This document shows positions 11,630-36,564 of a DNA stretch of 64,000 bases, piece after piece. Source of the stretch: Hypomesus transpacificus (taxonomy: Eukaryota > Chordata > Actinopteri > Osmeriformes > Osmeridae); assembly GCF_021917145.1 (NCBI RefSeq), contig NC_061074.1:5155837-5219836 (forward strand), given 5' to 3'. The translations under genes and the position numbers were made by a program. Within the stretch, counting starts at the first letter, position 1. Each line of letters begins with the position of its first letter. The notes under the pieces are model-generated. The model was given only the letters and a program-made list of their open reading frames with translations, made no database searches and was not told the origin of the DNA.

Positions 11630-14600
11630 AGGAGAGTAGAGTGGGGGAAGGCACCCCCAGAGGCCGGAAGAAAAGCAAAGGAGGATTGAGTGGGTAGATT
11701 AGTGACGGTACAAACGATGGTGTCCATCTCAGTACCACAGAAACACAGAAGGAGGAGAGGGGTTCATAAAAGAACACTGATGAAGAGACTTTATAAGGCT
11801 AAGGATGCACACACATGTAAATGGTGTGGTTAAGCTTTTCAGCAAAGCCTTCACTGACCTGCCGCAGTCTCTCCAGCAGGACAGGGATCCCTGCCAGCCT
11901 CTTGCCAGTCCGCTGGTAGTCACGGTAATGCAGAACCAGACGCACCAGCTCTGGATCACGTGTGCTGACAGCTTCCTGGAGCACTGAGAGATAGAGACAG
12001 AAAAATAGGGAGTTATATAACGAGACAGCGACAGTGAGTATGAGTGAGTGAAAGCAAAAAAAAGACGGTGGGAGTGAAAAAAGCACATCAACCCCCCCGC
12101 CCTCCCGCCCCCCCCCCCACCAAGAGTATAATAACAACCCCTCCCAAAGACAAACACACATCCACACACACACACATCCACACACACACACATCCACACA
12201 CACACACACATCCACACACACACACATCCACACACACACACTCCCTCCAGCAGGGCTCTCACCGGTCCAGCCGTTGCGGTTCTGCTTGCTGACGTCAGCC
12301 CCGTGCAGGAGAAGCAGACGGGCGCACTCCAGGTGACCCAGGGTCACGGCCAGGTGCAGGGGGGTCCTGCCCCGGGGGTCCAGGGCCTCCAGATCCACCT
12401 GGGGAGGGATGGGAGGGGGGCAGATGGGGGGACAGAGAATCACGACCATTTAACATCTGATGCCCAAAGCACATCTGCTCTTCTGTCATTGTCAGCTTCG
12501 ATGGAGGGCAGAGAGGCAGCGTCGAGGCTGAGGCAGAGAGGCAGTGTCGAGGCTGAGGCAGAAGGAAAGTCTGGGAGGTGTGAAGAGAGTGACAGGTGGG
12601 AGAGAGACAGGTGATAATTGAGCCATCGCACCCTCATATGAATAACAACCGGCCGACAGCGTGCTGAGTGTTTGTGTGTTCTACTGTAACCTGCATGGCA
12701 ACTGCACGTCTGCCTCACAGGTTAATCTGAGATATGTCAGATGATTTTTCTTACGTATTACGGAGTTAGCCGAGTTAGCCGAACCAATTCTATCTCTTTC
12801 CCAGAGACACTGACTGGCTGGCTGACTAACAGGCTGTCTGACTGGCTGGCTGACTAACAGGCTTTCTGACTGGCTAGCTGACTAACAGGCTTTCTGACTG
12901 GCTGGCTGACTAACAGGCTTTCTGAATGGCTGGAGTCCTTGTGATGTAGAACGGGGTACCCTCGGGTCATAAGGCAGACCTGAGGGACATGTATGACGGA
13001 CATACAGTGTACATCTGGCTAGTGAAAGAGTTAGGAAGAGTACCATGGTTAGGATTGTTTTGTTTTGCACTCCGCAGGCTTTCTAGAGACAGGGTGAGAG
13101 GGGAATTGGGGGCAGGGGAGGGGGTAAGTGGAGGGACCGGTAAAAGGAAAATGTTGAGGAGCATTTGTAGGTAGACATGGTGACATGGGCAATCCATCCA
13201 CAGTGTGCTAGGTAACCTTCTGATACAATATACAGCCATCATAGTCATCATCATAGACATTATTGTCATTATCGGTGTCATCCTCATTCATTCCTGTCGT
13301 CTTTCTCGCCATTATCATTATGGCAGTCATCCTCTCCATCATCATCACCATCATCATCCTCATCATCATCAGAGCCCAATAATCGATACCCTGTTAGGCT
13401 GCTTAGTGAAGTTGTTGGTTTTATAATGTCCTGAGTTAGGTTTTGTTCAGATTCGTACAAAGTACAGTCCATGCATAGAGAGTTGTGTTGAGGTGTTGTG
13501 TCCTCTCTCGCTCCCTAGCGGTTTTTCCTCAGCCTCTTCATTGCTATAGCGACGCCTCTGTCCCCTGCTTAGCAACACCTCCGTGGGGAGTGAGGGAGGA
13601 GAGAACAACAAGAGGAAACCACCAAGGAGAACCCCAGCTGAGGGACACAGGGAGAGAGAGATAGAAAGAGAGAGAGAGAAAGAGAGAGATCAGAGGATAA
13701 AAGAGAGAGGGACCAAGGGAGAGGGGTCGAGGGAGTGCACTTCTGCCAGCTGTGTGTAGGAGTGTGGGAGAGGGGAGGGAGGGTGGGGGCTGGGTGAGGG
13801 AGGCTGTGCAGTCAGAGGGAGGGTGGGGGCTGGGTGAGGGAGGCTGTGCAGTCAGAGGGAGGGTGGGGGCTGGGTTAGGGAGGCTGTGCAGTCAGAGGGA
13901 GGGTGGGGTGGGGGCTAGGTGAGGGAGGCTGTGCAGTCAGAGGGAGGGTGGGGTGGGGGCTAGGTGAGGGAGGCTGTGCAGTCAGAGGGAGGGTGGGGTG
14001 GGGGCTAGGTGAGGGAGGCTGTGCAGTCAGAGGGAGGGTGGGGTGGGGGCTAGGTGAGGGAGGCTGTGCAGTCAGAGGGAGGGTGGGGTGGGGGCTGGGT
14101 CACTGAGGCTGTGCAGTCAGAGGGAGGCCAGCGGAGGAGTGGTGGTGTCTCGGTGCAGAAGACACTGAGGAGCTTTGGCAGGGGAGCCACTCTGGACGGT
14201 TACTCACAAACACACAGAGAGAGAGGGACAAAGTAAATATGTGCTCTTTCATGCCAATAGAGTCCACTGAACTAGGAGAAAGTGAGAGAAAGAGAATGGT
14301 GTCAGAAAAGACCCTGTGTTACACACACTTGCAGTTACTCAACAGCTATTCTGCACGTCCAGATGATCTCCCAAACACCTCCCCGAATCTTCTGTTCACA
14401 CTGGCTCACACTACTAACCCCAAGACACAGTGGCACACTTAGTCACTCACATGGAAACATTGTGCGTCAGACAAACACACACAGACACGTAGCAATACAC
14501 ACACATTCTCCATTATAGAGCTCCAACACTGGAACATCCAAAATGGAACCACACAGACACACGCAAAGAGTTCTACTTAGGGACGTCCCCTAGGCCCTGT

Positions 14601-15107
14601 ATCTGTGGGACTGGAGATGCATCATGCCATAAAAGATCGCTACTCTCACCCCTCTCTTTTTCCATCACCCCATCACCACTCCATGTATCTTTCTGGTCCC
14701 TTTATCCTTCCCTCTCTTAGCTCAAGTCCCTTCCTCCCTGTTTTTCACAGCTCCCTCCATTCCGGCCTCTCCTCTCCATCCCACTCTCACCTGCCTCACT
14801 CTGCTCCCTCCATCCCTGCCTCTCCTCTCCTCTCCATCCCACTCTCACCTGCCTCACTCTGCTCCCTCCATCCCTGCCTCTCCTCTGCTCTCCATCCCAT
14901 TCTCACCTGCCTCACTCTGCTCCCTCCCTCCGCTCCACTCGGCTCTCGACTCCTTTGCTCTTCCCAGTCCTCCCCATCCGTCCTTGCTGTTCTAACCTCC
15001 CTCCCTCCCCGTCTCTTCCTGTCTCAGAGGCCTGCTCAGTAGAAGCTGCATTATTGATAGACATCTCTGTCTGTGGCATCTGCTGCTGCACTCTCTCTGC
15101 TGGGGCT

Positions 15108-15140
<33 letters not shown>

Positions 15141-18100
15141 CGAGAGAGAGCGGGAGAGAAGCTCTGTGCCTGTGTGTAGCGTGTGCATGTTTGCACGGCA
15201 TACGTGTACCGCTGTACATGCGAGTGTGCGTGTGTGTGACTTTGCATGTGCGGCTACGCTAACACTACTTGGCAGCTACTTAGGCCAGCATCAATCTTTC
15301 ATAGACACATCCGAAAGGTTTGCACCCCTGCACATGAGCATTCTCTGTCTTCTTTGTCCCCCCCCACACACTCCCCCCAGCCTCACTGACTGGCCAATCT
15401 TCCAAAAGACCTCCATGAATGATGAGGATGGTTTATTGTGTGAGTGAACACAGCATTTGAGGGGACAGCGTGGTTGTCCACACGGCTTCAACATGGCAGT
15501 TTACTAAATAAGGTCAATACAAAATAGTCCACCCGCTTGCAGATCTGATGCCCCAATCGCTGACCTACATCAGCCGATAATGAACACCTCCCTTCCTCGC
15601 TAGTGATCAATGGTGGGAATGGAACAGAGGAGAAGTGGGACTGTAAAATAAAGGAAAGTAGAGAGGCTGGAGATGAGGAGAGTGGACAGAAGAAAAGACA
15701 TATAGACAGTCAGACAGTCAGACAGATATATAGACAGACAGTCAGACAGACAGACAGACATATAGACAGACATATAGACAGTCAGACAGTCAGACAGACA
15801 GATATATAGACAGACGTATAGAAAGTCAGACAGACAGACATATAGACAGTCAGACAGACAGACATAAAGACAGACAGTCAGTCAGACAGATAGATGTCCT
15901 AGAAAGTGAAAAACTGACTCTAGTCCCCAGTGTTCTCTGACTGAGACAGTTCGAGTTCCAGCCCGCACTGGAGATGATGAGGATGTCATGTTGCTTTCAC
16001 TGTTGTTTAAGTTACAGAGTGACAGTGGCACACATTAGCAGACACTGCATACAATTCCATAAACAAATGATGTGAAACAAAGCTGGCCTGTTGAAAAGCA
16101 TCAAAACATTATGGCGGTGTAAATGTAAAACTTTGCATGAACTAGCAGTGAGAGGAAATACAACTGTGGATGAAACCTGCCTGATTGTGTTGCATAGTCG
16201 GAATAGCAAAATATGGATTGATTTCAGTAACGGCTAACAATATTAAGGTTTGACTGTGGTTAACTAACAGGAGCTTTGAAAAGGTTGTTACTGTTTTGCT
16301 GTTTGCGTAATGTACCGGGAAGCATAATGGTTTATGGAACCTTTCATGTGGCGGTGCAACTAGACAGTAATGAAATCAGACAGCACTTCTCCTCCATCTG
16401 TGCTCATTTCATTTCCTTGCTAGGAGGAGGAGGAGGACAGTCTTCCTCTGTTGTTGGGGCAGGGGCGGGAGGGGATCTGTGCCCAGTTTATACTTCTCTG
16501 TGTCTGTCTGTCTCTCTTTTTCGGTCGCTCTCCCTAAGGTATCTCTTTCTACGACTCAAGAGTCCCAGACTCTGTTTCAACAGTATTTTTTCCTCCTATC
16601 TTTCTCTTTCTCCCTCCCTGTAAAAGCTTTCTACAAGTTAAACGAATCTAACCCAACCCTATCCCTTTCCCTGGTGACACTCCCCTGCTGTAATTAGTCT
16701 TTGGTTTCATGGAATGGAGGCGGAGAGAGAACTGAGGGAGGGAAGAAGAGAGGGAGGGGACGAGGGAAAACTCCGACTGGATAGACGAGGCAGGAGTGGA
16801 AGAGACGGGAGTGGAAGCGAGGATAGATTGAGATCTGAGGAACGAGATTGCAGGCAGGGACAGACAGATGGTACAGCACACAGACACAGGGGGCAGAAAC
16901 ACAAGAGAAGACTTAGAATGTGATTAGTGACTCTTGTCTCTTGGCCAGCATGATGTCATACTGTTGGAGCTGCTGAGTTAACATTAACGCAGAGCTGACA
17001 GCAATTCAAAGAGAAGAACGAAGAGAGGAAGAGAGGTCTATCTAGAGACAGGCTATCAGTCTTTAAAAGGGTCTGTTCCTGTTTCAATCAAGTCAGGACT
17101 GTATTTCTGTGTCCTTGCAGTTGTCAAGATATATGGATAGGTTGCCCTGCACTTGGTTTTTATTCCCTTCTTTGTCTCATTCTCTTTCCTTTTCTTTCTA
17201 TACCCCCCTCCCTCGCTTTCTCTCTCTCTCACTGTTGTTCCATTGATAGCCGATACACAATTACACTCTGTGTGTGTGCTGGTGTAGCATTTATCTTTCC
17301 TTAGAACATTGAATAGCTCTGTACCCCATTTCTCCTGTGCTCACACTCATGGCAAACACTCTCTCAGGTTGGTCCAATATCATTGATCATGGCCTCACAC
17401 TCACACACACACACTCACACACACAAACAGACACACCAGAGCACACTTTCAGTCTATAAAGTCCATCCAGTCTATAAAACTCTGTTACAGCTACTTATCA
17501 GTTCTAATAAACATTTTATCTTCTGGAACAATACCTATTTACTATATGTAAATACAGCCCTTCATTGTATTGTGATAGTCAATAAGTGATGTACTGTATA
17601 TAGGAGAGCAGTATCTACCAGCACACTGCTACATCTTATTGGCACACCTGTGTTATTAGTGTTAGACACGGCTGCAAGAACAATGCAACCAATGTATGCG
17701 GCCCAGCCAATCAGGTATCACGGCAGTCCACCTGCGTCTCCCCGAACCAAAGTGTAAACACACCTCTGGAAGCCTCCTGATGAAACCAAGTGAGGGCAGA
17801 ATTTATCTGTCAGCAGTCAGTAAATCACATCCAGTGGAGTGGAGGAGCTTTCTATAGCTCTAATCAGGCAGAGCTGCCCTGTCTGGGGCTGGGTGGAGGG
17901 CTGGAGGGAGGGGTGGAGGGCTGGAGGGAGGGCTGGAAGGAGGGAGGCCAGGACTGAATCAACTTCAGCATTATACAGACTGTATACAGTTGGACACATT
18001 CTGTATATCACAATGCAAGATGGGGCTGGGCAGAACAGGGCGAGGTAGGGCAGGGTAGAGCTGGGTCTGGCCAGGGTGTGGTATGGAGGAACTGGTGAAG

Positions 18101-19740
18101 GGAAGGGTCGGGCGGAGAAGGACTTATTGGGTCTGCCAATAGCCAACTGTTGATTTATTTGGGGCATATTCAAAGCATGATTAAGATTAGGGATGTCAAA
18201 TATGAAGAACTTGCCATTTAAATCAACAATCAATGTAATTGTTAACTATATTTCAATATGTGATTCATTCAGAAATAAAAACAATGTACATATTGTTATA
18301 ACATGGTTTATAATAATTGTTACTTGATCAGTCTAACCAGTCAAATTGTGAATGATTAAGTAATCGATTCATTATTAGCACTTCAAGTAGGGACAGACCA
18401 GACTGTATATAATGGAGAACCAAGGGTATGTGGGTGGAGGATGTGTGCAACTTATTTATTTTCTGGGAGAATGACTTTATGCAAATATGGAATGATATCT
18501 GTTGGATATACAGTGGAAGTATGCAAATTGAATTCAGTCTATTGAACGATCAACTCAAAAACCCAACAGGTAAAAGGGAAATACGAAACAAACAAACGGT
18601 GTAAACACACACACACACACACGATAGAATGTTTATATGACATGGGACTTAGAAGAAGAAATATTTAAATCTAATGTCATTGCCAACTCACCTTTACAAA
18701 ACGTAACACCCCTTTTCTACCCATTCCTAGCCTATAACATTGTAGTCTTTCTACACACAGAGCTGAACACAGACAGATTATAGAGACCTAATCATGGCAA
18801 CCTTACTTTTGTAAGCATGCAAATGCACCTGAAAAACTGTGCTTTTGAATATCACTGGGAGAAGTCTTCAACAGCTGCATGGAGCTATTTGTGGCTGCTA
18901 AACTGCAAGGTTCTCTTATGTAATATGAAGCAACATAGCAAAATGATTTACCCATGTTACACCATCACAAGCAAGCCAAAATCCCATGATTCAACAGAAC
19001 ATTCCTACAAAATAAAGATGCATGTTCTTATTTATTTTTTATGATAAATGTACACACCATTTTTAAAAAAAATATCTACTCATTCCACAGCCTTCTACAT
19101 GCCCAGTGTATTTATCGCCCACATGCTTTATGCATTGTCTCTTTATTCAGGAATGAGGTGGGCTGGAGTGTATAGCCTTTACTGCACGCAATCACAAGGC
19201 ACACCTCATACACTCATTGTAAAAATGCCATCCCTTGATGAATGCTGCCTCTAACTGACTCATTTAGACATCACTGCATCCTGAGAAGTCCTCTCCCAAA
19301 AATCTGCGTTGTAAGTTTTGGGGATGCTCTGTTGCGAATATGACATCATGGAATTATGGCAAAGCCAGTGGGAGAAACATTTTCCGACTCTAACTCAAAG
19401 AAACAGCAGCTAATACTTTGAAAAGGATGCCTCTGTAGACCGTGGAGAAACATCGGTGTTTTACAGTCTCTATTTCATCATCAATCCCATACCTTCATCA
19501 ATATCTCTCCCTTCCACCTTTTAAGTCGAACTGTGACTCATTGCTGGTACCATAACCTCAACCTAGAACACTGGTACACGGCACGACCCACCCTAAAGAC
19601 GTGTGTATGTTGCCGTGTAGGCTAATCCTCACCTGCTCGTCTGCTGAGAGCTCTTTCTCAAGCTGCCGATGCTTGTTGTGCCACACTAAATAGTGGATAA
19701 CATAACGATTCTTTTCCGGAGTTTTCTTTGAAGAAATCAT
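6338..19740 (-). CDS. ankrd13b: Ankyrin repeat domain-containing protein 13B, complete, 15 coding exons
   Basis: ANKRD13 proteins bind ubiquitinated membrane receptors through UIMs and regulate their endocytosis. Minus-strand exons: 19740-19633, 12398-12263, 11983-11859, 11529-11484, 11312-11169, 10927-10684, 9593-9527, 9258-9177, 9060-8996, 8607-8471, 7906-7749, 7603-7418, 7282-7119, 6957-6881, 6530-6338. All phases join to 643 aa (human about 626 as recalled). The start is ATG 19740-19738, beginning [20 protein letters not shown]. Exons 2-3 hold the ankyrin repeats ([20 protein letters not shown]). The middle is the ANKRD13-family conserved domain ([42 protein letters not shown]). UIM-like helices are [31 protein letters not shown] and the C-terminal [13 protein letters not shown]. 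Exon 6 encodes an unusual poly-Gly insert (about 8 Gly). Assignment to B rather than A rests on linkage to git1 and tp53i13. Confidence 0.93.
7910..8095. repeat. CA microsatellite with periodic GCGC (ankrd13b intron)
   Basis: (CA)n is broken every 10-30 bases by CAGCGC, giving a compound repeat directly behind the acceptor of the exon at 7749-7906. Long apparent reading frames across it on both strands are artefacts of the repeat. Confidence 0.9.
9281..9362. repeat. (GACA)n microsatellite (ankrd13b intron)
   Basis: About 20 tandem copies of the 4-bp unit CAGA, with one GATA variant near 9343. It lies just upstream (minus strand) of the exon at 9177-9258. Confidence 0.95.
10017..10223. repeat. 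(CCCT)n tract (ankrd13b intron)
   Basis: A nearly pure CCCT/CTCT tract of about 200 bp. The minus (transcribed RNA) strand reads GGGA/AGGG, a purine-rich sequence. A second block is at 10396-10466. Confidence 0.95.
10396..10466. repeat. Second (CCCT)n block (ankrd13b intron)
   Basis: About 17 copies of CCCT in the same intron as the block at 10017-10223. The blocks are separated by about 170 bp of mixed sequence. Confidence 0.93.
11531..11627. repeat. (AG)n microsatellite abutting the ankrd13b acceptor
   Basis: About 95 bp of nearly pure GA on the plus strand, which is (CT)n in the minus-strand transcript. It runs straight into the acceptor of the exon at 11484-11529 and so supplies its polypyrimidine tract. 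Confidence 0.93.
12146..12242. repeat. (CA)n with CATCC interruptions (ankrd13b intron 2)
   Basis: A tandem array of ACACACACATCC-type units of about 14-18 bp, immediately downstream (in transcript direction) of the exon at 12263-12398. Confidence 0.85.
12812..12930. repeat. Short minisatellite, unit about 32 bp (ankrd13b intron 1)
   Basis: Four imperfect copies of a unit built from CTGACTGGCTGGCTGACTAA followed by CAGGCT and two or three T-rich bases. Nothing else was recognised beside it. Confidence 0.8.
13769..14128. repeat. Minisatellite, 40-bp units that become 45-bp units (ankrd13b intron 1)
   Basis: Eight copies marked by GCTGTGCAGTCAGAGGGA at about 13803, 13843, 13883, 13927, 13972, 14017, 14062 and 14107. 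The first units are 40 bp. From about 13900 each carries an extra GGGGT, giving 45 bp. G-runs recur in each unit. A reading frame across it is a repeat artefact. Confidence 0.93.
15693..15896. repeat. (CAGA)/(CAGT)/(TATAGACA) compound microsatellite
   Basis: Interrupted GACA-type repeats with TATAGA insertions in ankrd13b intron 1. The remainder of intron 1 (12399-19632) shows further CT and CA tracts, and I saw no coding exon. Confidence 0.88.
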
Positions 19741-20987
19741 CCTCGGTTCATAGTTCGCCGCCGTCACTCAGTTATTGTTGTTTGTCTCACTTTCAAATTG
19801 ACTATTTGTTCATGTCGCGTTATCGTGACAAGACGTTTCCTAGGCGCACTATGAAAATTGGATTAACATGTCTCTTACATCCAATAATATATAGGCTATG
19901 TATAAAAAAAAACATTACAGGCATATTGGCAACTCTACAACCGAACTCGGAATGGCACGTTTCATATCTAGCCTACCTATCATGCCTCTGGCTCTCTTCT
20001 CCATTGAATAGACTGTCTCAAATGTACTCTACTCCCATTTCTGCAACGATGAGTGAGAGAGGTGCACTTGCACTGTTGCGATGAGTTAGTGATGACAATC
20101 CGCAATGAAATGTAAGCAAACCTTAGCCAATCAGATGTAGAGGATGGTACTGAGCGCGCTGTGGCTCCTTATGATATTATAAGCCATGGATTTGACCATC
20201 GTCCATTGGACGATGCTTTCTATTTATTTCAAATTGTGCGTCAATTAAAACATCGTATTATTTTTATTACTACTCATTATTAGTAGTAGTATTATCATAG
20301 TGTGCTGTTTTGGGCGATAGTTACACTTCAGTGCAGCGGTGGATAGCCTACACCAATATTAGTATAATCCAAATTGTTTATTCACAGTCTGTTCATTCAA
20401 AATGTTTTTGTACTTTGTGTTTTTGTATCTTTTCTTTCTTATCTCGGGTTTTAGGGCCGCAATTCAGGCTATATGCAATGACTACGTTTTCCCTAAAGCC
20501 ATATAATAAAAGTAAAATGTCATAAAATGCATATGCCACGATGTAGCCTACGTGTGTGGAATGGCAACAAGATCGCAAGCTTGCTCAATGTAATTTTCCT
20601 TGCGCTACCTATTCCCACAGGCATTGCAGAGACCCGAACTGAGCGAAGGAAGGGAGTCAGTGTGCTGCGAATGACAGGTATAGAAGATCTCGTTGTTGGC
20701 AATGCAGTGCACCAAGTGTGTTGTAGACTACTCTAGATATGAGCTTGCTTGAAATATATTCACGGCAGAATTTGTGACAATTCTCATTTTGAGTTTAGGA
20801 ATAAGGATATTAGACCAGGAAAAGGGCTACGGCAGATTGCAAGAGCCGAGGAGCACGTCGCCGGCTTCCGGGGATTCGGGGCGGCATCGGGAGATAGCAG
20901 ACATCGCCTTCGGAAGAGCGAATAGCATCATCATCCGGATCAATACACCACTCCGACACCGCCACGGCTCTAGTGGAACCTTTCAAA
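19741..20987. promoter_or_regulatory. Shared 5' region between divergent ankrd13b and git1
   Basis: About 1.25 kb separates the two start codons, with transcription outward on both sides, so this interval must hold both 5'UTRs and probably a divergent promoter. Its right part (about 20830-20960) is richer in CpG (for example GTCGCCGGCTTCCGGGGATT). The centre is AT-rich. The same head-to-head arrangement is found for the human pair (established knowledge). Confidence 0.6.
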
Positions 20988-35107
<14,120 letters not shown>

Positions 35108-35250
35108 CTGGCCGACGGGAGGAGACCGGGCGGGAGGGAGGGAGGACCGCTGAGCGGCTGACCGAGGGAGAGAGAGAGGGAGAGAGAGAGAGGGAGAGGA
35201 GAAGAGGTGGAGAAGACAACAAGAAGAGAAGGGCGATGTGAGAGAATGCA

Positions 35251-35356
35251 GAGGACAAAAGGAACCGTGCTTGCCGAGAGAGAGAAATGGAGGACGGAGG
35301 TCGGAGGACAAAAGGAACCGTGCTTGCCGAGAGAGAGAAATGGAGGACGGAGGTCG
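35251..35356 (+). repeat. Perfect 53-bp tandem duplication in the git1 3'UTR
   Basis: Copy one (35251-35303) and copy two (35304-35356) are the same sequence, starting GAGGACAAAAGGAACCGTGC and ending GGAGGTC plus one G. Confidence 0.93.
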
Positions 35357-35639
35357 GAGGACGGAAAGAAATGAAAGGGAGAGGGACGACGGGGTAGGGG
35401 ACTGAGGCGGCATGGTAGGCATTGTCTCTACCAACCTCTCTGAATCCCTCTCACTCATCCCCTCACTGCAGTTTGGAGTTCACTGCGTGGAGAGAGAGAA
35501 GAGAGAGAACCCCTCTCTCCACCTTCATCAGTCTCTCTCTCTTTTTTCTCTTTCTCTCTCACACAAGCTTATCACCTCCATCAGACAGACAGGCAGAGGA
35601 CGGATGGCGCTGGGGTTACCCAGTCATGGCTGGCAAAGG

Positions 35640-36152
35640 GACCTTCTCCACTCTCTCTCTGCCCCACCCTCACACTCTCTCTCTCTGCCCCACCCTCACA
35701 CTCTCTCTCTCCCCCTGCCCCCCCTCACACTCTCTCTGCCCCACCCTCACACCCTCTCTCCCTCTGCCCCACCCTCACACCCTCTCTCCCTCTGCCCCCC
35801 CCTCACACACTCTGCCCCCCCCCCTCTCTCCCTCTGCCCCCCCCTCACACACTCTGCCCCCCCCCCCCCTCTCTCCCTCTGCCCCCCCCTCACACACTCT
35901 GCCCCCCCCCCCTCTCTCCCTCTGCCCCCCCCTCACACACTCTGCCCCCCCCCCCCCTCTCTCCCTCTGCCCCCCCCTCACACACTCTGCCCCCCCCCCC
36001 TCTCTCCCTCTGCCCCCCCCTCACACACTCTTTCTCTGCCCCACCCTCACACTCTCTCTCTCTGCCCCACCCTCACACCCTCTCTCCCTCTGCCCCCCCC
36101 TCACACACTCTGCCCCCCCCTCTCTCCCACTGCCCCCCCCTCACACACTCTC
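35640..36152 (+). repeat. Pyrimidine minisatellite (CTCTGCCCCACCCTCACA type) in the git1 3'UTR
   Basis: About 500 bp of tandem units built from CTCTCTCTCTGCCCC(A/C)CC followed by CTCACACA. Units are roughly 24 bp early on and 40-60 bp later, where C8-C11 runs appear. It is almost purine-free on the mRNA strand. Confidence 0.92.
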
Positions 36153-36505
36153 CCACAGTCTCGGCCCTTCAGGCCTTCATGGTACAACATGACTCGTCAT
36201 CGTGGACCGTCCCTCTTGGTGGTTTGTTTTTCTTTCTTTCTTCTCCTTTTTTTGGTTGCTGATCTGTGGGTCTGTACCCCAAAGGCTGAAATTACTGACT
36301 TACAGAAACATTTACACTGGAATTATTTTTTATTCATTATTGTAATGAGTAAGCCTCTGGTTGTTGTATTGTGATTATTTTTATTACTGTCTGTCAGTAT
36401 GATTTACTGTTATTTACCATTTTTTTTTTATTTTTTATGTTTATCTATGTTTCTCAGTCAGTGGGGAGAACTGTGGGAGTGCTCTTAGCCGCCATCTGAT
36501 TTGGT

Positions 36506-36510
<5 letters not shown>

Positions 36511-36562
<52 letters not shown>
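36511..36562 (+). repeat. (CA)n microsatellite in the git1 3'UTR
   Basis: About 26 uninterrupted CA units. Confidence 0.95.

Positions 36563-36564
<2 letters not shown>

Noticed and set aside
13903-14106. 67-residue repeat protein [13 protein letters not shown]
   Set aside because: This is a translation of the 45-bp minisatellite in an intron, with no independent evidence.
35412-36374. 320-residue plus-strand frame after git1
   Set aside because: It consists mainly of the pyrimidine minisatellite (Pro/Ser/Leu/His repeats) in the 3'UTR, with a second overlapping frame of similar length. This is a repeat artefact.
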